DNA of 64,000 nt from Pelodera strongyloides (lineage: Eukaryota > Nematoda > Chromadorea > Rhabditida > Rhabditidae), in contig JAANDG010000072.1 of NCBI GenBank assembly GCA_036852015.1, positions 307,330 to 371,329 of the forward strand, written 5' to 3'. The translations under genes were made by a program, and so were the position numbers. Below, piece by piece: positions 1 through 11,791 of the stretch. The notes beneath the pieces are model-generated. The model searched no databases. It was not told the origin of the DNA and saw only the letters and a program-made list of their open reading frames with translations. Position 1 is the stretch's first letter. Each line of letters starts with the position of its first letter.

Positions 1-511
1 AAATCTCAATCGAGTTTAGCAGTCACAAAAAAGGGGAAGACATCAAAGTTCGGCCGATTGGATGCATAAACAAATAGTGCAGAAGCAGATGACGGGGTCT
101 CCCCGCCGTTCGAACAGCATAATTGCGGCACTCAGCGTTCAACGACCAAAGTACGAGCGATCGGCGAACAGAGTCTAATAAAAAAGAGACCGCAGATGCA
201 TAGCCGGAGGTGGAAAGAGTGCACATTTCATATGTTTCAAAGGTGGATTTAGAGAAAGACGGACAGTAGACAAGATGAATAAGGGAACATGAAGGGATGT
301 TTTTTTGAGACTGCCCATTTGAGGTTTCGCGAACTGAAGTCGACGATCATTTCCAAATGCATATTCCACGGGTCAAATGCATTAGAGGGTAAGAGAACCA
401 GAAGACCTATGATTCTTTGCGTGCAATATGAGAGAGAAAGATGAATAAGAAACGAAAAGAGGTGTTCCAGGTCAGTCAATCTTCCAACAAAAACATCGAA
501 GAGAAACTCAC

Positions 512-743
512 GATCGGCGGAAGAATCCTGAAATGAAACAAGATTAGGACAGATGTATAATTAATACAAAGCTTTCAACGCCGCCTAAGAAAATTAAGCG
601 AAACACATCGTATTGAATGGCTCTATCATGTACATTACAGTATTAATTCAATTACCTTTGCATCCATTGCAAGCGACTGCACCATAGTGCTTTCCAATTG
701 CTTTGTCGCCACAGACGACACATAAATCGGTGTTTTGAGACAT
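512..743 (-). CDS. Nuclear hormone receptor, first zinc finger (partial, runs off left edge)
   Basis: Two minus-strand exons, 743-656 and 527-512, encode the start of a nuclear-receptor DNA-binding domain. From the ATG at 743 the protein opens with eight residues and then [16 protein letters not shown], followed by ACNGCKG; the second exon, only 16 nt, completes GFFRRS. The four zinc-binding cysteines of finger one are present in C-x2-C-x13-C-x2-C spacing. The P-box is CNGCKG, common in the expanded HNF4-derived nematode receptors. Splice sites are clean (G|gtaatt, ttcag|GA, TC|gtgagt). The second finger and ligand-binding domain must lie left of position 1; I found no convincing continuation within 1-511. 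The short N-terminus suggests that the ATG is the real start, but an upstream alternative first exon is possible. It would act as a nuclear transcription factor; the ligand is unknown. Confidence 0.85.
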
Positions 744-3700
744 GGCTTGTGAAACAGATGGAGTTTGGAGTAGAAGATCCATAACTGAAAGCAAATATCT
801 TTGTTGCACTCAACATGACCAGAATCAAAGAGGTGTTTCGTCGAGTGAGCAGCAGGAGAAAGGAATGAAGAAACGAACAGTGGAAGTCTACGCACAGTTT
901 GGGTTCGGTCTTTGTGCTTACAGTAACCCTGTCCCAAGACAAACATCAGCAGAACCCGGGAGACCTACAGTACCCGAAAGGAAGCTTTCATATAACAGAT
1001 CCAAAGACAATCCTGAGAATGGCCCAGGCTGGAATGGCATTTTCATGTGAAAAGAGGTCCACGATGCGGAAGTCCCGCCCAGATCAAAGCTCGCCCAAAT
1101 GTTTAGTAAAGAAGCACCGCCCCTGGGGAGCAACGTGCCTATTCCACGGGTCAAATGCAGCCCCTGGACATGGGTTTCCAGAAAAGAGCAGGCGAAAAGA
1201 AGAGAATTAGAGGAATTGGGTCCCTGGCCCCTAGGACTGAGTCGGGGACCAGGAAGTAGTTGCCGGACAGAGAACAACAACCAAAGAAACTGCAGGAGTA
1301 TAAAGAACATGGCCACATTTAGATGCACGAGGCGGTAGTGCATGTGAATGTTGAATAGAAATACGTGTTCCACATAAAATATATTTAAACTTGCATACGC
1401 ATACTACAATGATGTTGAATATAGGTTATGTGAACAATTGTTGTGTTCCCAAACAAAGAAACAAAGCGACCAATCAGTGAGCGTTCAACTGATTTTACGA
1501 TGAGCAAAGGCAGAGAGAAGAGCACAATCGTACATAAAGTGCCGGAAAAAAAACCGAGGATAAATGAGAGGCCCGCTTGATATCAAAGACCGATCAGTGG
1601 GTGGAAAAGAGGGTGTGAGTGAACGGCCGGATGGTTTGATGCTTAGTCAGGAGAGTTAGTGAACAATGTCAAATGTCGATGGGCAAAATGTTTGCGATTG
1701 AGTTCAAAGAGGATAGGTGAAGGACTGAATATTGCTAGGGCTAGGGACAGCGAAGACGCATGCATGCGATAAAGGAGCACGTAGTTGCCGATAAGGAGTC
1801 ACGCAGGCAAAACCGATTCGTGTTGGGAAATATGAGTGTGGGCGGGGGAAGGGGCACACAGTTCTGATAAAAGACTACAAACCTTAAAGCTATGTTTTTT
1901 TTTGAAGAAAACATGTTTCAAACAGAATATTCATAAAAAATGCACAAAATATTGGTAGGCAGAGAGATGATACACCTTTAGTAACCAGAAACATTCTGCT
2001 GAGGGAAGTTTCAAATAAAAAGTTGAACAATTTGCTAATGACCAATGAAGGCACGTATTCGGTGATAGGCGAGACATGCACGCAGAATTTTCCTGATATC
2101 GTTGGATGGCGAAAAGCTGGTGGTTTTCGGTCTGAAGAATATTTTGCAAAATAGTAAAAAGGGTAAGGTACATGGTTTGTGGAATGCATTCTGGACAACT
2201 GCTTTAGCATAAATTGCATGTTAATTTCGCGCCATTCCGTGCATTTTTCCGACACTAATGTTAGGTATTATACATGGGAATGCAGTTTTACAGCATGCGT
2301 TTCACAGTAGTACTGCTTTAAGTAGCAGATGAATGAACTGTCAGATACCATCACTCTAAAGAAGGCTTGATATAGGGATAGTTCAATTGATATGGTGCGC
2401 GCCCGGTGCGTTCACCGAGGACCGCGTGTGAATATAGGCATGTTGATACCAAAATGGGAAATGATTGTAGGCGGGGCCTGTTGAGAATAGAATGAATGAG
2501 ATCATCGTTCAGTCTCTACACGTCATGGTCTCCGGTCGGCCAGGAACGGGTTCGCCTAGCGAGAGACCGTGTGCGGCGAGGACGCGCAGAGCAATGGGAG
2601 CGCGCTGCGCGCTGATCTTTGTCTGATGAAAGTTGAGGAATTCATATAATACACGACTCTCTTTAAAGGTGTGCGCACAGTTGCGCGCGGAGATCTACGG
2701 ATATCTTATATCGGTGCGAAATGAGGGCTGCATCGGGCACAGATATATATGGAAATCTTTGACGCTTTTTGCTTCCCAAGAGCTCGGGTTCACCAAAATT
2801 CAGGTTTAATGAATTTTTAAAATCGCACATAGCGCAACACTAATAATCTTTATTGAAGACCGAAAATGTCCTTTTGCACCGGTGGAATACAGAAGCATCG
2901 GATACTGAATAAGACTGCGGTGGTCGTTCGTCTCCTTTTATTTTACATAAATCAAATCTTAGCTTCATTTTCTCTCTTATTTCACAGAGTTTTCGCGTCC
3001 CAATGCATTGGCAACGATTAATGTTCTTTTTGATAAATTTCCCTAAAGGTTTGAAATCTGGGAACATTTACTTTGAAATATTTAGACTGTAGTAGGCGCA
3101 AAGAGCACTGTATTTTCCATGGCGCAGAGTGAGCGGTAGAGAGGGGAAGAGAACGGGGGAGGAGAAAGGTACTAGGGAGAGAGAGTTTAGCGTACGATTA
3201 CCTTTCCGGAGCCGAAAAGTACATGACGTTTTCTGTCGTGCACGACCAAAAACGGATTATTTCAAGGCAAGGGGAGATCGCAAATTATCGTTTTTTATTG
3301 AAAATGTGATCTCTCACACATGTGCTTTTCATGATAATTGTTTCATCAAAGAAAGGTTACACGACTAAAAAGTCAAGGAAAATATTTCATCTCCCTTTTT
3401 GACAATGCTTGAATCGGCGAAAAGAACTCATGATCACCAACAAAGATCTCATACACTTGCCGAATTGGTTTCTATTCGTAAGTGACGAACTGACGAACGA
3501 AATAGAGCAAACTATAGTGGGACGCCATGTTAGCATGGACATTTCAAAACGAGAACAGAAGACTGTATTTAGAAAAAAACTGTCATCGTCAAAAAAGCTG
3601 CTTTTTTCAGTTATGGAGACACTCTAAGAGGAGAGGATCACAAAAACGAAGAAGTATTGTTCTGTGTGATAACACTAGGATAAAGTAGACAGATAGTAGA

Positions 3701-5529
3701 GACTACTGTCGTTTCTGTTGTTCACAGTTTCGCGAATAGCTTGCTCATTTCAAGTGATACTCGATGTAAGATTTGCCAACCGATTGCTTAAACCTCTAGT
3801 TTTCACATAAGAAAACGGATCAATAATAGATCAACAATTTGACCTATTGGCTTATCCGCACTAAATGCATATACATATATAGCTGACAACATCTCAGCTA
3901 CACTGCTACATGTGCAGTGTGTCGAGTTTGCTCAACAAAACTGGAAAATTTTGATCGTGATCTCTATAGTTTAGCACTCGAAAACCTCTGCATAAAGTGA
4001 CATCACCATACAAATTCTGTACAAAGGACCACATGGTTGCCTTGAAAGGTTCGTTTTGTTTGCTTTTCACGCTCGTCATTTTTCAGCAAGTTCAGCGAAA
4101 AGTCAATGCAATGGATTAAAAGCGGCGGTAGTCAGCGAGAGCGTTTCCATAAAAAGAAGAGTTTCTGTCTCGAATATACAGTATGCGGCAGAAAGGGAGA
4201 TGAAATGAACCGAAGAACAAGCCAGGGTGAAAGGCAGGAGTGTTCTTTGAGAAGAAGAAGAACACATGCGCATGATAGCTTATTGTCGCTTATCTACAGT
4301 ATGTTTACGTAGACTGAATTATTTTGGAAAATTTTACTCATGAAATAAGGAAATGAACAAAAGAACAATTATCCTGTATAGAAAACGTATTTCCACAAAG
4401 AAGCGACGTCTGAACTCCATTCGAGTTGGGTTTATCAATGTTTAGTGTCAAGATTCCCATTATACCATTTCATCCCTTTTAAATTCTTGTGAAGATTAGC
4501 TCAAGCTATGGAAAAAGTAGCATTACGTGTATGTCAAGATGTTACAAAACATGAAGCCTTGCCACTTATTCTACTCCCGTCATTGTCAGGGCTCATTTTA
4601 TTAAGTTAGCTGCACCCGTCACATTCTTGGAAACAAATAATTTATCGAGTTCGCAAAATGAGGAAATGTTAGCGGCTGCCCTAGGCATTTTACTAGCAAT
4701 ACTAATTACTTCCGCCTAGAGTAGAGAGTGCATAAGAATAGGAGTTTTGACTAGGGAAGTGCACCTACATTTATGCGTTGGCTTATTGCAGCACACCAAC
4801 ATTTTCGGTTGTTACTACCCAGCCTTTTTTCCTCTTTTCGCAGATGATGTAGGAGGATAGAGAAATAGTGCAATGTTCTTCAAACCCGGAACTAAACGTT
4901 GGCAAAAGACAAATCCTAGCGGCTGGCACATGGAGAATTGTGGTTAGTAAACGTCTTGTGGAGGAAGCTCTTGTGGTTCGGAGAGCCTAGTGAAGAAAGG
5001 AGTATAGACAATCGCTTAGCGTGAGAGTCGTGCCGATGAAGAATAGACGAGATAGCATTGGAGAGGGTTGTGAGGGAGGGAGAAGAGGGCCTACTGATGG
5101 TTGGACTTGATCCCTGCACGTTGGCCCCTGGAAGAGAGACAGATAACTGAGCAAAAGAGGAGGTGAAGTAAGAAAAGGAAAGAAGGGGAAAATAAACCAG
5201 AGCAGGTTTTCCTGGAATTACAAAATTTTCTACAATGTAACATGGCCATGAAGGGAATAGAAAGGCCGTGCGAGGCTAAACATATTGGCTTCAAACTGCA
5301 TAATGAAAGTATTTTGTACCCTATCCTTTTCAACACATAAAACTTTCTTGTGTTATAGCAAACCATGCCCTGGCTAATAAGTAGTAAACAAGTTTTACGG
5401 CATAAATGGGCGTAAATCTGCGTAGCATTAGCAGTAACGGTAAAGCGGAATCGTCCTCAAGCCTATCATGTCCGTATGTGACTAGATCTGTATTGATGAA
5501 AAACTCGGACCAAAAACGTAGTTATGGTT

Positions 5530-5692
5530 ATCTATATATAAGAGATAGAGATATATATATTAGAGAGAAGATAGAGGAGATAGAGAGATAGATATAGATA
5601 TATATATAGAGATATAGATATATATAGATATCTCTCTCCTATATATTTCTATTCTAATCTTATATATATATATATATATATCTATATATATA
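5530..5692. repeat. GATA/AT-rich microsatellite
   Basis: About 160 bases of imperfect TATA, GATA and AGAGAT units, including a run of TA dinucleotides near the right end. The left half reads in GAGATA and the right half in TATCTC, so the tract is partly self-complementary. Confidence 0.9.
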
Positions 5693-6129
5693 CTGTGCTC
5701 TACCTATTGTGGGTGTTGCCCTATGGTTTTTGCCAACACCCTCAAGCTATCATTTGTATCTCCGATTTCTGACCTCTCAAGGTGAAGATCAGTCGATCGC
5801 CCACAACCTGTCAGTTTATTTCCTCGTTAAAAGTTGCGAATGGCTGTTCCTCATCCTTGCACAAGGAAAGACAAGAAAGACGATCCGTTAAGTGTGAAAA
5901 GGCACTGAACAAGGTGGTTATATTTCGCTTGTTTGGAACGCAGTTACAAAGCTTAGTTTACTGCAACTAGTCATCATTTTATCATCATCACTAAAACCAT
6001 AGGTAGGGAATTTTTAACAACCCAGTCTAAATTAGTGCGTGAGACTGCTGTTACCGTGAACCTGTGTGTAACGGGGTTCACGCAGCTCTTGCAGCACGTA
6101 TACTTGTTTTAATATTTACTTCGGGACCT

Positions 6130-6263
6130 ATACGTGTTCCAACAACTTGTTCCGGGTTCTAAAATTGTCTCGCTTCCCCCTTTTCCTTCTCCCCGGAGTA
6201 GCTTCTGCTCGAAGATTTTTGATCGACAACGAAACTTGTACCTCCGTTCTCAAGCCCGCCTTT
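6130..6263 (+). repeat. Diverged direct repeat, copy 1
   Basis: Shares with 6591-6730 the order of blocks ATACGTG, CAACTTGTTCCGGGTT, CCGGAGTAGCTTCTGCTC (one mismatch in copy 2), GATTTTTGATCG, CAACGAAAC and CTCAAGCCCGCC, with small indels between. The copies lie about 460 bases apart in the same orientation. No terminal inverted repeats or coding capacity were seen, so it is an old dispersed repeat or local duplication of unknown type. Confidence 0.75.
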
Positions 6264-6590
6264 GGAAGTGCCAGCGACTTTTTTTTTGCTAACAATAAGC
6301 ATACTTCGCAAGTTAAGAAAGGCATAAAATCCAATTACATGATTAGCCGTTGTTTATTAACAAATATGATTTCATAGGATAATAACTACAGTAAGCCGAA
6401 TAACACAGTTCAATTAACTTACCCTGTTATGGGGCAAGTGCAATATTCTGGGAATGCCCACGTAGTTGGAACCCAAGCCGCCCATGATGTTTCTGTACTT
6501 TCTATTTTTCAAAGCCCATATGTGTACTTGAAGGTGTTTAATTTCATGCCATAGAATGGGATTAAGTACCGATTTGTATAGTTGAGGCGA

Positions 6591-6730
6591 TACGTGCCCG
6601 GCAACTTGTTCCGGGTTCCAAGATGGCCTCTCTCTCTCTCCTTCTTTTTCTCCCCAGAGTAGCTTCTGCTCTTTGCTCGACAGATTTTTGATCGGCAACA
6701 AAACGTACCTTCTTCCTCAAGACCGCCCTT
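6591..6730 (+). repeat. Diverged direct repeat, copy 2
   Basis: Second copy of the repeat at 6130-6263. It carries an extra CT-rich stretch and an insertion after CTTCTGCTC. The motif TTGGTTCCGGGTTC at about 7980 may be a third, very short remnant. Confidence 0.75.
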
Positions 6731-8938
6731 TATGTATACCATATACGCCAATTAAGGTGGGGGCGAACTAAATCGGTACACTTACGTTTGTACTTCAGGT
6801 GTTCTGGATGTTTACTATGAGCAGAGAAACGGATTTAAGAAATCTGAGTTGTAATAAAACGATTATATCATGGTGCCCGTTTATAGCGTACAATTTTCTT
6901 TAACCTTTATGGACTGAAGTAATACATGCAACATATAAATTAAGATGCTGTCTTACAATTTCTAAAAATAAAAGGAGATAAATACGTTGAATCCCGTTTC
7001 ACATTGAAATACATACTACTTATGGGTACGTGTTGCTTTTTTAGTTATATTTATCGATCCTAACTAGGGTTGAGATGATTCGAAAGAATGTAGAAAACAA
7101 CTGAAAGTGAAAGATAGGACAGAAAAATGAAGTTCTGCCCCAAGTATCGGGCCACAAATACAAAAACTTGAATATAACTACCCGGCGCTGACAAATCTTA
7201 CATCATTGTATTATTTGGGTAGTTGCAAAATGCTTCCCATTTTATTTATGGCAGAAATGAATATGAGTAACACATATGTTAATTGCGCAACAGTATATCC
7301 AACCTTTTTTATTTGGAGTAAACCCTCTATCTTTGTGGTATGATGTCACTTCAATGAGCGACCCATGTTAGCTGGGACAATATTCACTCAGTGAAGAATT
7401 TTATTAACTGGGGAGGTAATGTCATGTAACATTTCAGAATGTGATAGTTGAATTCGTGCGTGTAACATAACCGTACGCGTATGGGGTGTATTAATCTATG
7501 CTCTCCTCATTCTATCGTGTACCGTCCGATACCTCTGTTGCACTACCGTAGTTCAGTGACCAACGATCCATCCAAGTCGGCAAGTGTTCTTTAATCATCT
7601 CCTCTCTTAGTAATGCTCCGGTACTTCATCTGCTGCTTTCCGCTTCCTGGTTCACACCCGGAAATAGCCACACCAAAGACCCTTTGGGGGTTATTTCGAT
7701 GCCCTGCGACGTGAACTAAGAAAGCCCGGAAGGAGAAGAAGTAAAATATGTGCCACGGTTATAAAAAGAAGCCCAGTAGACGAGTGCCTCCTAGATAGCA
7801 GTCGGAGGAGGGAGAATATTTTAAGCGGGATCTGGTAAGGAACAAAAAACATATCGCATCCGTTTCTGGTGCCGTGATAAATGACACAATTTCATTCCTG
7901 TAAATAGCACCTTATTTTCAGAAAACCACATCACCTGGCTGCAAGGCTGAAAGCAAATCGTCTACACAAGGAAGAGAAAATTGGTTCCGGGTTCAAAGAA
8001 CGCAGAATAATAAATCAGATGCCCGCCGGCAAATGGAAAAGGCGAGCCCATGACAGAAATGAAAACATTTTCGAAGGAACAGTGAGGAAAAGCGACGACA
8101 AGGTATCCAAACCGCCAGAGGCAACGGTCCTTATTTCTCACAAAACACTAAGCTGAATATTACAAGAGATAGCTTAATGTACGCTTCATGTCTGGATAAT
8201 CCTGGCATAAATCGGCAATTCGGTTAAACAGCGACAAACTCATGATCAGCTGTCGGCAGTGACTACCGAGAAAAATCAGATCGTGTAAACTAAAAAAATT
8301 TGAGATTTTAATCATTCCGATTTATCCTAATCTTCAGTTGGACAAACTAACAAAAAAGTCACTACGCACTTGGATACAAGCCATAAATACTAAAAATTTT
8401 ATTAACAATAACAACATGCGCAACTAATAACATGACACACAAAAATGGTTGAAAATGGTGCAACAAATGATCAAATGCACGACACAAAAGAGCAGATAAA
8501 GACCAACGTATACCAGCTAAACAACGGAAAGCAGAAGACCACTAAAAAAGTTTAAATATAAATGGAGATCATACAAAATAATGAGATTGACAAATGTGTC
8601 AAAAACCACCTCGAAGGAAACGTATATTCTTTGAGACCAAGGCAACATTATGAGGTTTGAATGGAGATAAATGAGGATATACCTGACAAGTAAAGAACAG
8701 TCTACACGTGTCAAAATAGAATGGCAGGAATCTAGACCAGTCACGAGCGCACCGAGTCGAATCAAAACACACAAATCTAATACGTTTGAGGTAAATAAGC
8801 AATAATCATACTGGACGAAACCGATGTAACAACAAATACTCATTTCATAGCGTTGATAAAAACAAATGATGGAGAGGTTGAGCAACTAAAGTGGTGGCTA
8901 CAAATATCTTTGTAGTGAATTCTTTAGGGTGAAAAAAT

Positions 8939-10821
8939 TCAAAGACAAATGTAAAGTCCGAATCTTCCAGAAACGATCGGATGAATTGCCTCCGGAAGCG
9001 CTCCATTCGCCGACCATTTCTTCACGAGGAACCTATATAGAATTAAAGTTAAAAAATACGTTTTAGCACAGATGCAAGGAAACAACTTATCCAATGCGAG
9101 CAGTCAACGACAGCCTATTTGGAAAGTGGGCTTTATCACTCCCAAAAGCAAAATATGCTACTTCCACATGCCGCTATACAAATCCGTGTGAGTGCATATC
9201 ACCAAGTAAAACATTACGAAGACAAAATTACATACTCGACAACATTCTCTTCGCAGGAATTCTCATCACCAAAATCGGCTTCGGCAGGCAGAATCGATCC
9301 GTCGATGTCAATTTCCTCTCCTGTTTTATCTCTGAAGACGCCGACAATAACCAATGCAGGAGCAGCGGTCTCCTCACCAAACGAGTGCAGTGCAATGGGC
9401 GCGTCCCAACTAAAAAAATGAGAATTCTCCAAATATAAACAGATGCGTAAGTGCTGAGCCTTCATCATGTTAGACTCTGGCATAGTCCCGAGAAATTTAT
9501 TTACAACAACTGTATAACCCATGTTCTGGCAAATTTAGCACGTTGATTGCTTCTGGACAGCAAAACACTAGGAGCAATGCAAGTAAAAAATATTAAATAG
9601 GTACCCCAGTTCTTGAATGCCATTGAAAACGACCATCTGGTGAGCCATAGGATAGCCGAAGACGTTGGTGCTCGTCGAGATGTCCAAATATTGCTTGTAG
9701 AAGCGATCGATTTCCGCACGCGATGACGTACCTACAAAAGCACTCTTTAACTGCGCTGGAAACTAGACAGCTCATCACAAAATGGTCCCAGATTAATGTG
9801 CATACATAAACTGTTACGAAATAAGGAACTGCACGAAAGAGCAGACAATAAAACATACTAGTCAGATTGTAGACGGGGGTCAGAGGGCGACCTCCGAGGG
9901 TAGACAGGGTTCCAGCCATGGATGCGAGGGCAGCGGATGTTGCCTTGCTAGAACCAGCCACCACGACAAGTTGAGGCAGAGCCGAGGTCCTAGAAGCCCA
10001 TTTGTGGATGACATGAAGAAGCTCTTCGTTGACTGGTACCGAGCTACCACGAAGCTGGCGCTGAAAGACATTTTTGAATTCAAAAAGTTTGAAGTGTGAA
10101 TAGGAAGAATATTTTCATGTTAGATGTTAGCGAAGCGCAGTTGAAATTTTATCTAGCTACCCTAATAATATTATTATTAATAATAAACCCACCACAGCTT
10201 GCTTGACCTGTGTGATGCAGTAGTTGGAATCCGGGAACACGGGACAAACGTGATCCTCAATCATGATGTAGAAAAAGAACAGGATGGTGAATGCGAGCAC
10301 GGAAGTGCTGATGATGGCCCTGTAACTGTACCATAGGTATTCGATGTATCTTTTGAAGGCTGACCATATTTGGTCATCCAACAAGAACTCTTTTGGACAT
10401 ACAGCAACAACACAAATGTTAATCATTGTTTAAAACAAACTTACCAATACGGGATCCGGTCGACAAAGTTGAAAAATCTGCGCTGCATTTCGTGAACCTT
10501 CGCAACAATGGCGTCTATTTTAGCTTCGGCCTCGTAAAACTGGTCAAATAGCCTGAAGCAAACAGATTACAATGAGTGATAGCGGAAAATTACAAATGGG
10601 TATCAACAATTTTCATTTATTTACAGTTATTCCGGTCAAATAAATAGAATCCAAACGAGTCTAATTGTAAGCAATTTGCATTCATTTATTCCGTTCATGC
10701 AAAGTGCAAAGTATATTATATGCAAATAAGGTTCTAATAAATACAAAAAAACTCACGAACGATTGTCCTCATTTTGCAATTCGGCATCAGAATTCGTATT
10801 CTGTCTGCGTCTCCTATTCAT
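8939..10821 (-). CDS. LAP1/LULL1-like (torsin-activator family) single-pass membrane protein; one-base frame break in model
   Basis: Minus-strand exons 10821-10757, 10552-10445, 10389-10193, 10060-9859, 9731-9605, 9409-9236 and 9032-8939 (stop). The order is a basic, hydrophilic N-terminus, a helical segment (FDQFYEAEAKIDAIVAKVHE), one transmembrane helix (IISTSVLAFTILFFFYIM), then about 220 residues containing LPQLVVVAGSS. It ends in PIVSGRFGLYICL. The layout and tail resemble the luminal AAA-like domain of TOR1AIP1/TOR1AIP2, which lend an arginine finger to torsin in the nuclear envelope and ER lumen; the Arg in SGRFG sits where that finger is expected. The family call is by eye. Anomaly: exon 2 ends in phase 2 (TAT TG|gtaagt) and the membrane exon opens with two bases before TTC, so the join is out of frame by one base. 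Either an indel, an undetected splice site or an alternative first exon explains it. Length about 322 residues. Confidence 0.6.
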
Positions 10822-11791
10822 TATGAATGGACGCTGAAAAGTAAAAGAATATTAAAATACCGAACCGAGGAATTCAGGGGTAAAAAACGAACAAAACACA
10901 TTATGCACATTGAGTAAATAAGAAAATAACAAAAAGCTAACGAAGAAAATACTTTTTTCCTAGCTGCAGGATTTTGTGCGGCCGAAAGAAAATATACACT
11001 ACGCAAAAATCCAAATTGCGCGTAAGAACTTGTTCATTCGTCATTAGTACACTAACGGAATAAATTTGACACAGAATCAACCGTATACAACAATTTGCAA
11101 TCTTACAATTAGTCATGTAAGGCAATACTGATGTAATGCACATAAAGCAAGTAAAATAATGCGTTCTGAAAAACCGGCCACATAAGGAAAATAATTTATT
11201 AATTTCTGAAAATAAAATGCTACAATCTTTAAACGCTCCTCTAGAATTAAGGCACATTATATGAATTCGGGCATATACAAAAGAAAGATCTATAATGGCT
11301 TTGGAATAAAACGATTGCAAATATTAATATGACGATAGTGATTCCACATCAAATCGCGGGATGAATGACGAAGGCTGATTATGCGAAACGGAAAACAATG
11401 GGTCGTAGCGTATAATAGCGAATAGAAATTATAAACATTGCTTTTCCTGAATAAAAATGAGAAGAATCTGACATCAACGGAAAGCACCGTAGGAAGTAGG
11501 ACACATGAGAACTACAACAATTTCCGAAAATATATACTTTTCGTCACCTCTCACGTCTTCAACGAAAACAGCAACAAACGACAAAGCCAGTCAAATAAAT
11601 AAATAATAAAATAGAACACTCACTGAGCATTAGAGATGAGATTACTTATTGCAGAGCAGGGTACATTTTGCCCATAGGGCAGTTGCGCTGACAAAAATTA
11701 GTTTGTCAAGGCCACACTAACTAGAAATGTAAGTAGGAGCAAATCTACAAATGGTCACTAGAATAATTGATCGGTCCTACAAAGCTACAAA

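Larger units (their letters stand above)
744..8938. other. Long stretch without a recognisable gene
   Basis: No reading frame here shows recognisable domains or a chain of phase-consistent exons. It contains a GATA/AT microsatellite (5530-5692), a diverged direct repeat (about 6130-6263 and 6591-6730), a CpG-rich island (about 2395-2720) and short uninformative ORFs. It separates the nuclear receptor start (743) from the 3' end of the LAP1-like gene (8939), so part of it may be promoter of the receptor. Confidence 0.6.

Noticed and set aside
918..1373. 151-codon minus-strand frame
   Set aside because: No domain, odd composition, no supporting splice sites, and it overlaps an equally long frame on the other strand.
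4916..5119. Minus-strand frame rich in Ser/His as a transposon remnant
   Set aside because: No transposase or reverse-transcriptase motif and no repeat copy in the window.
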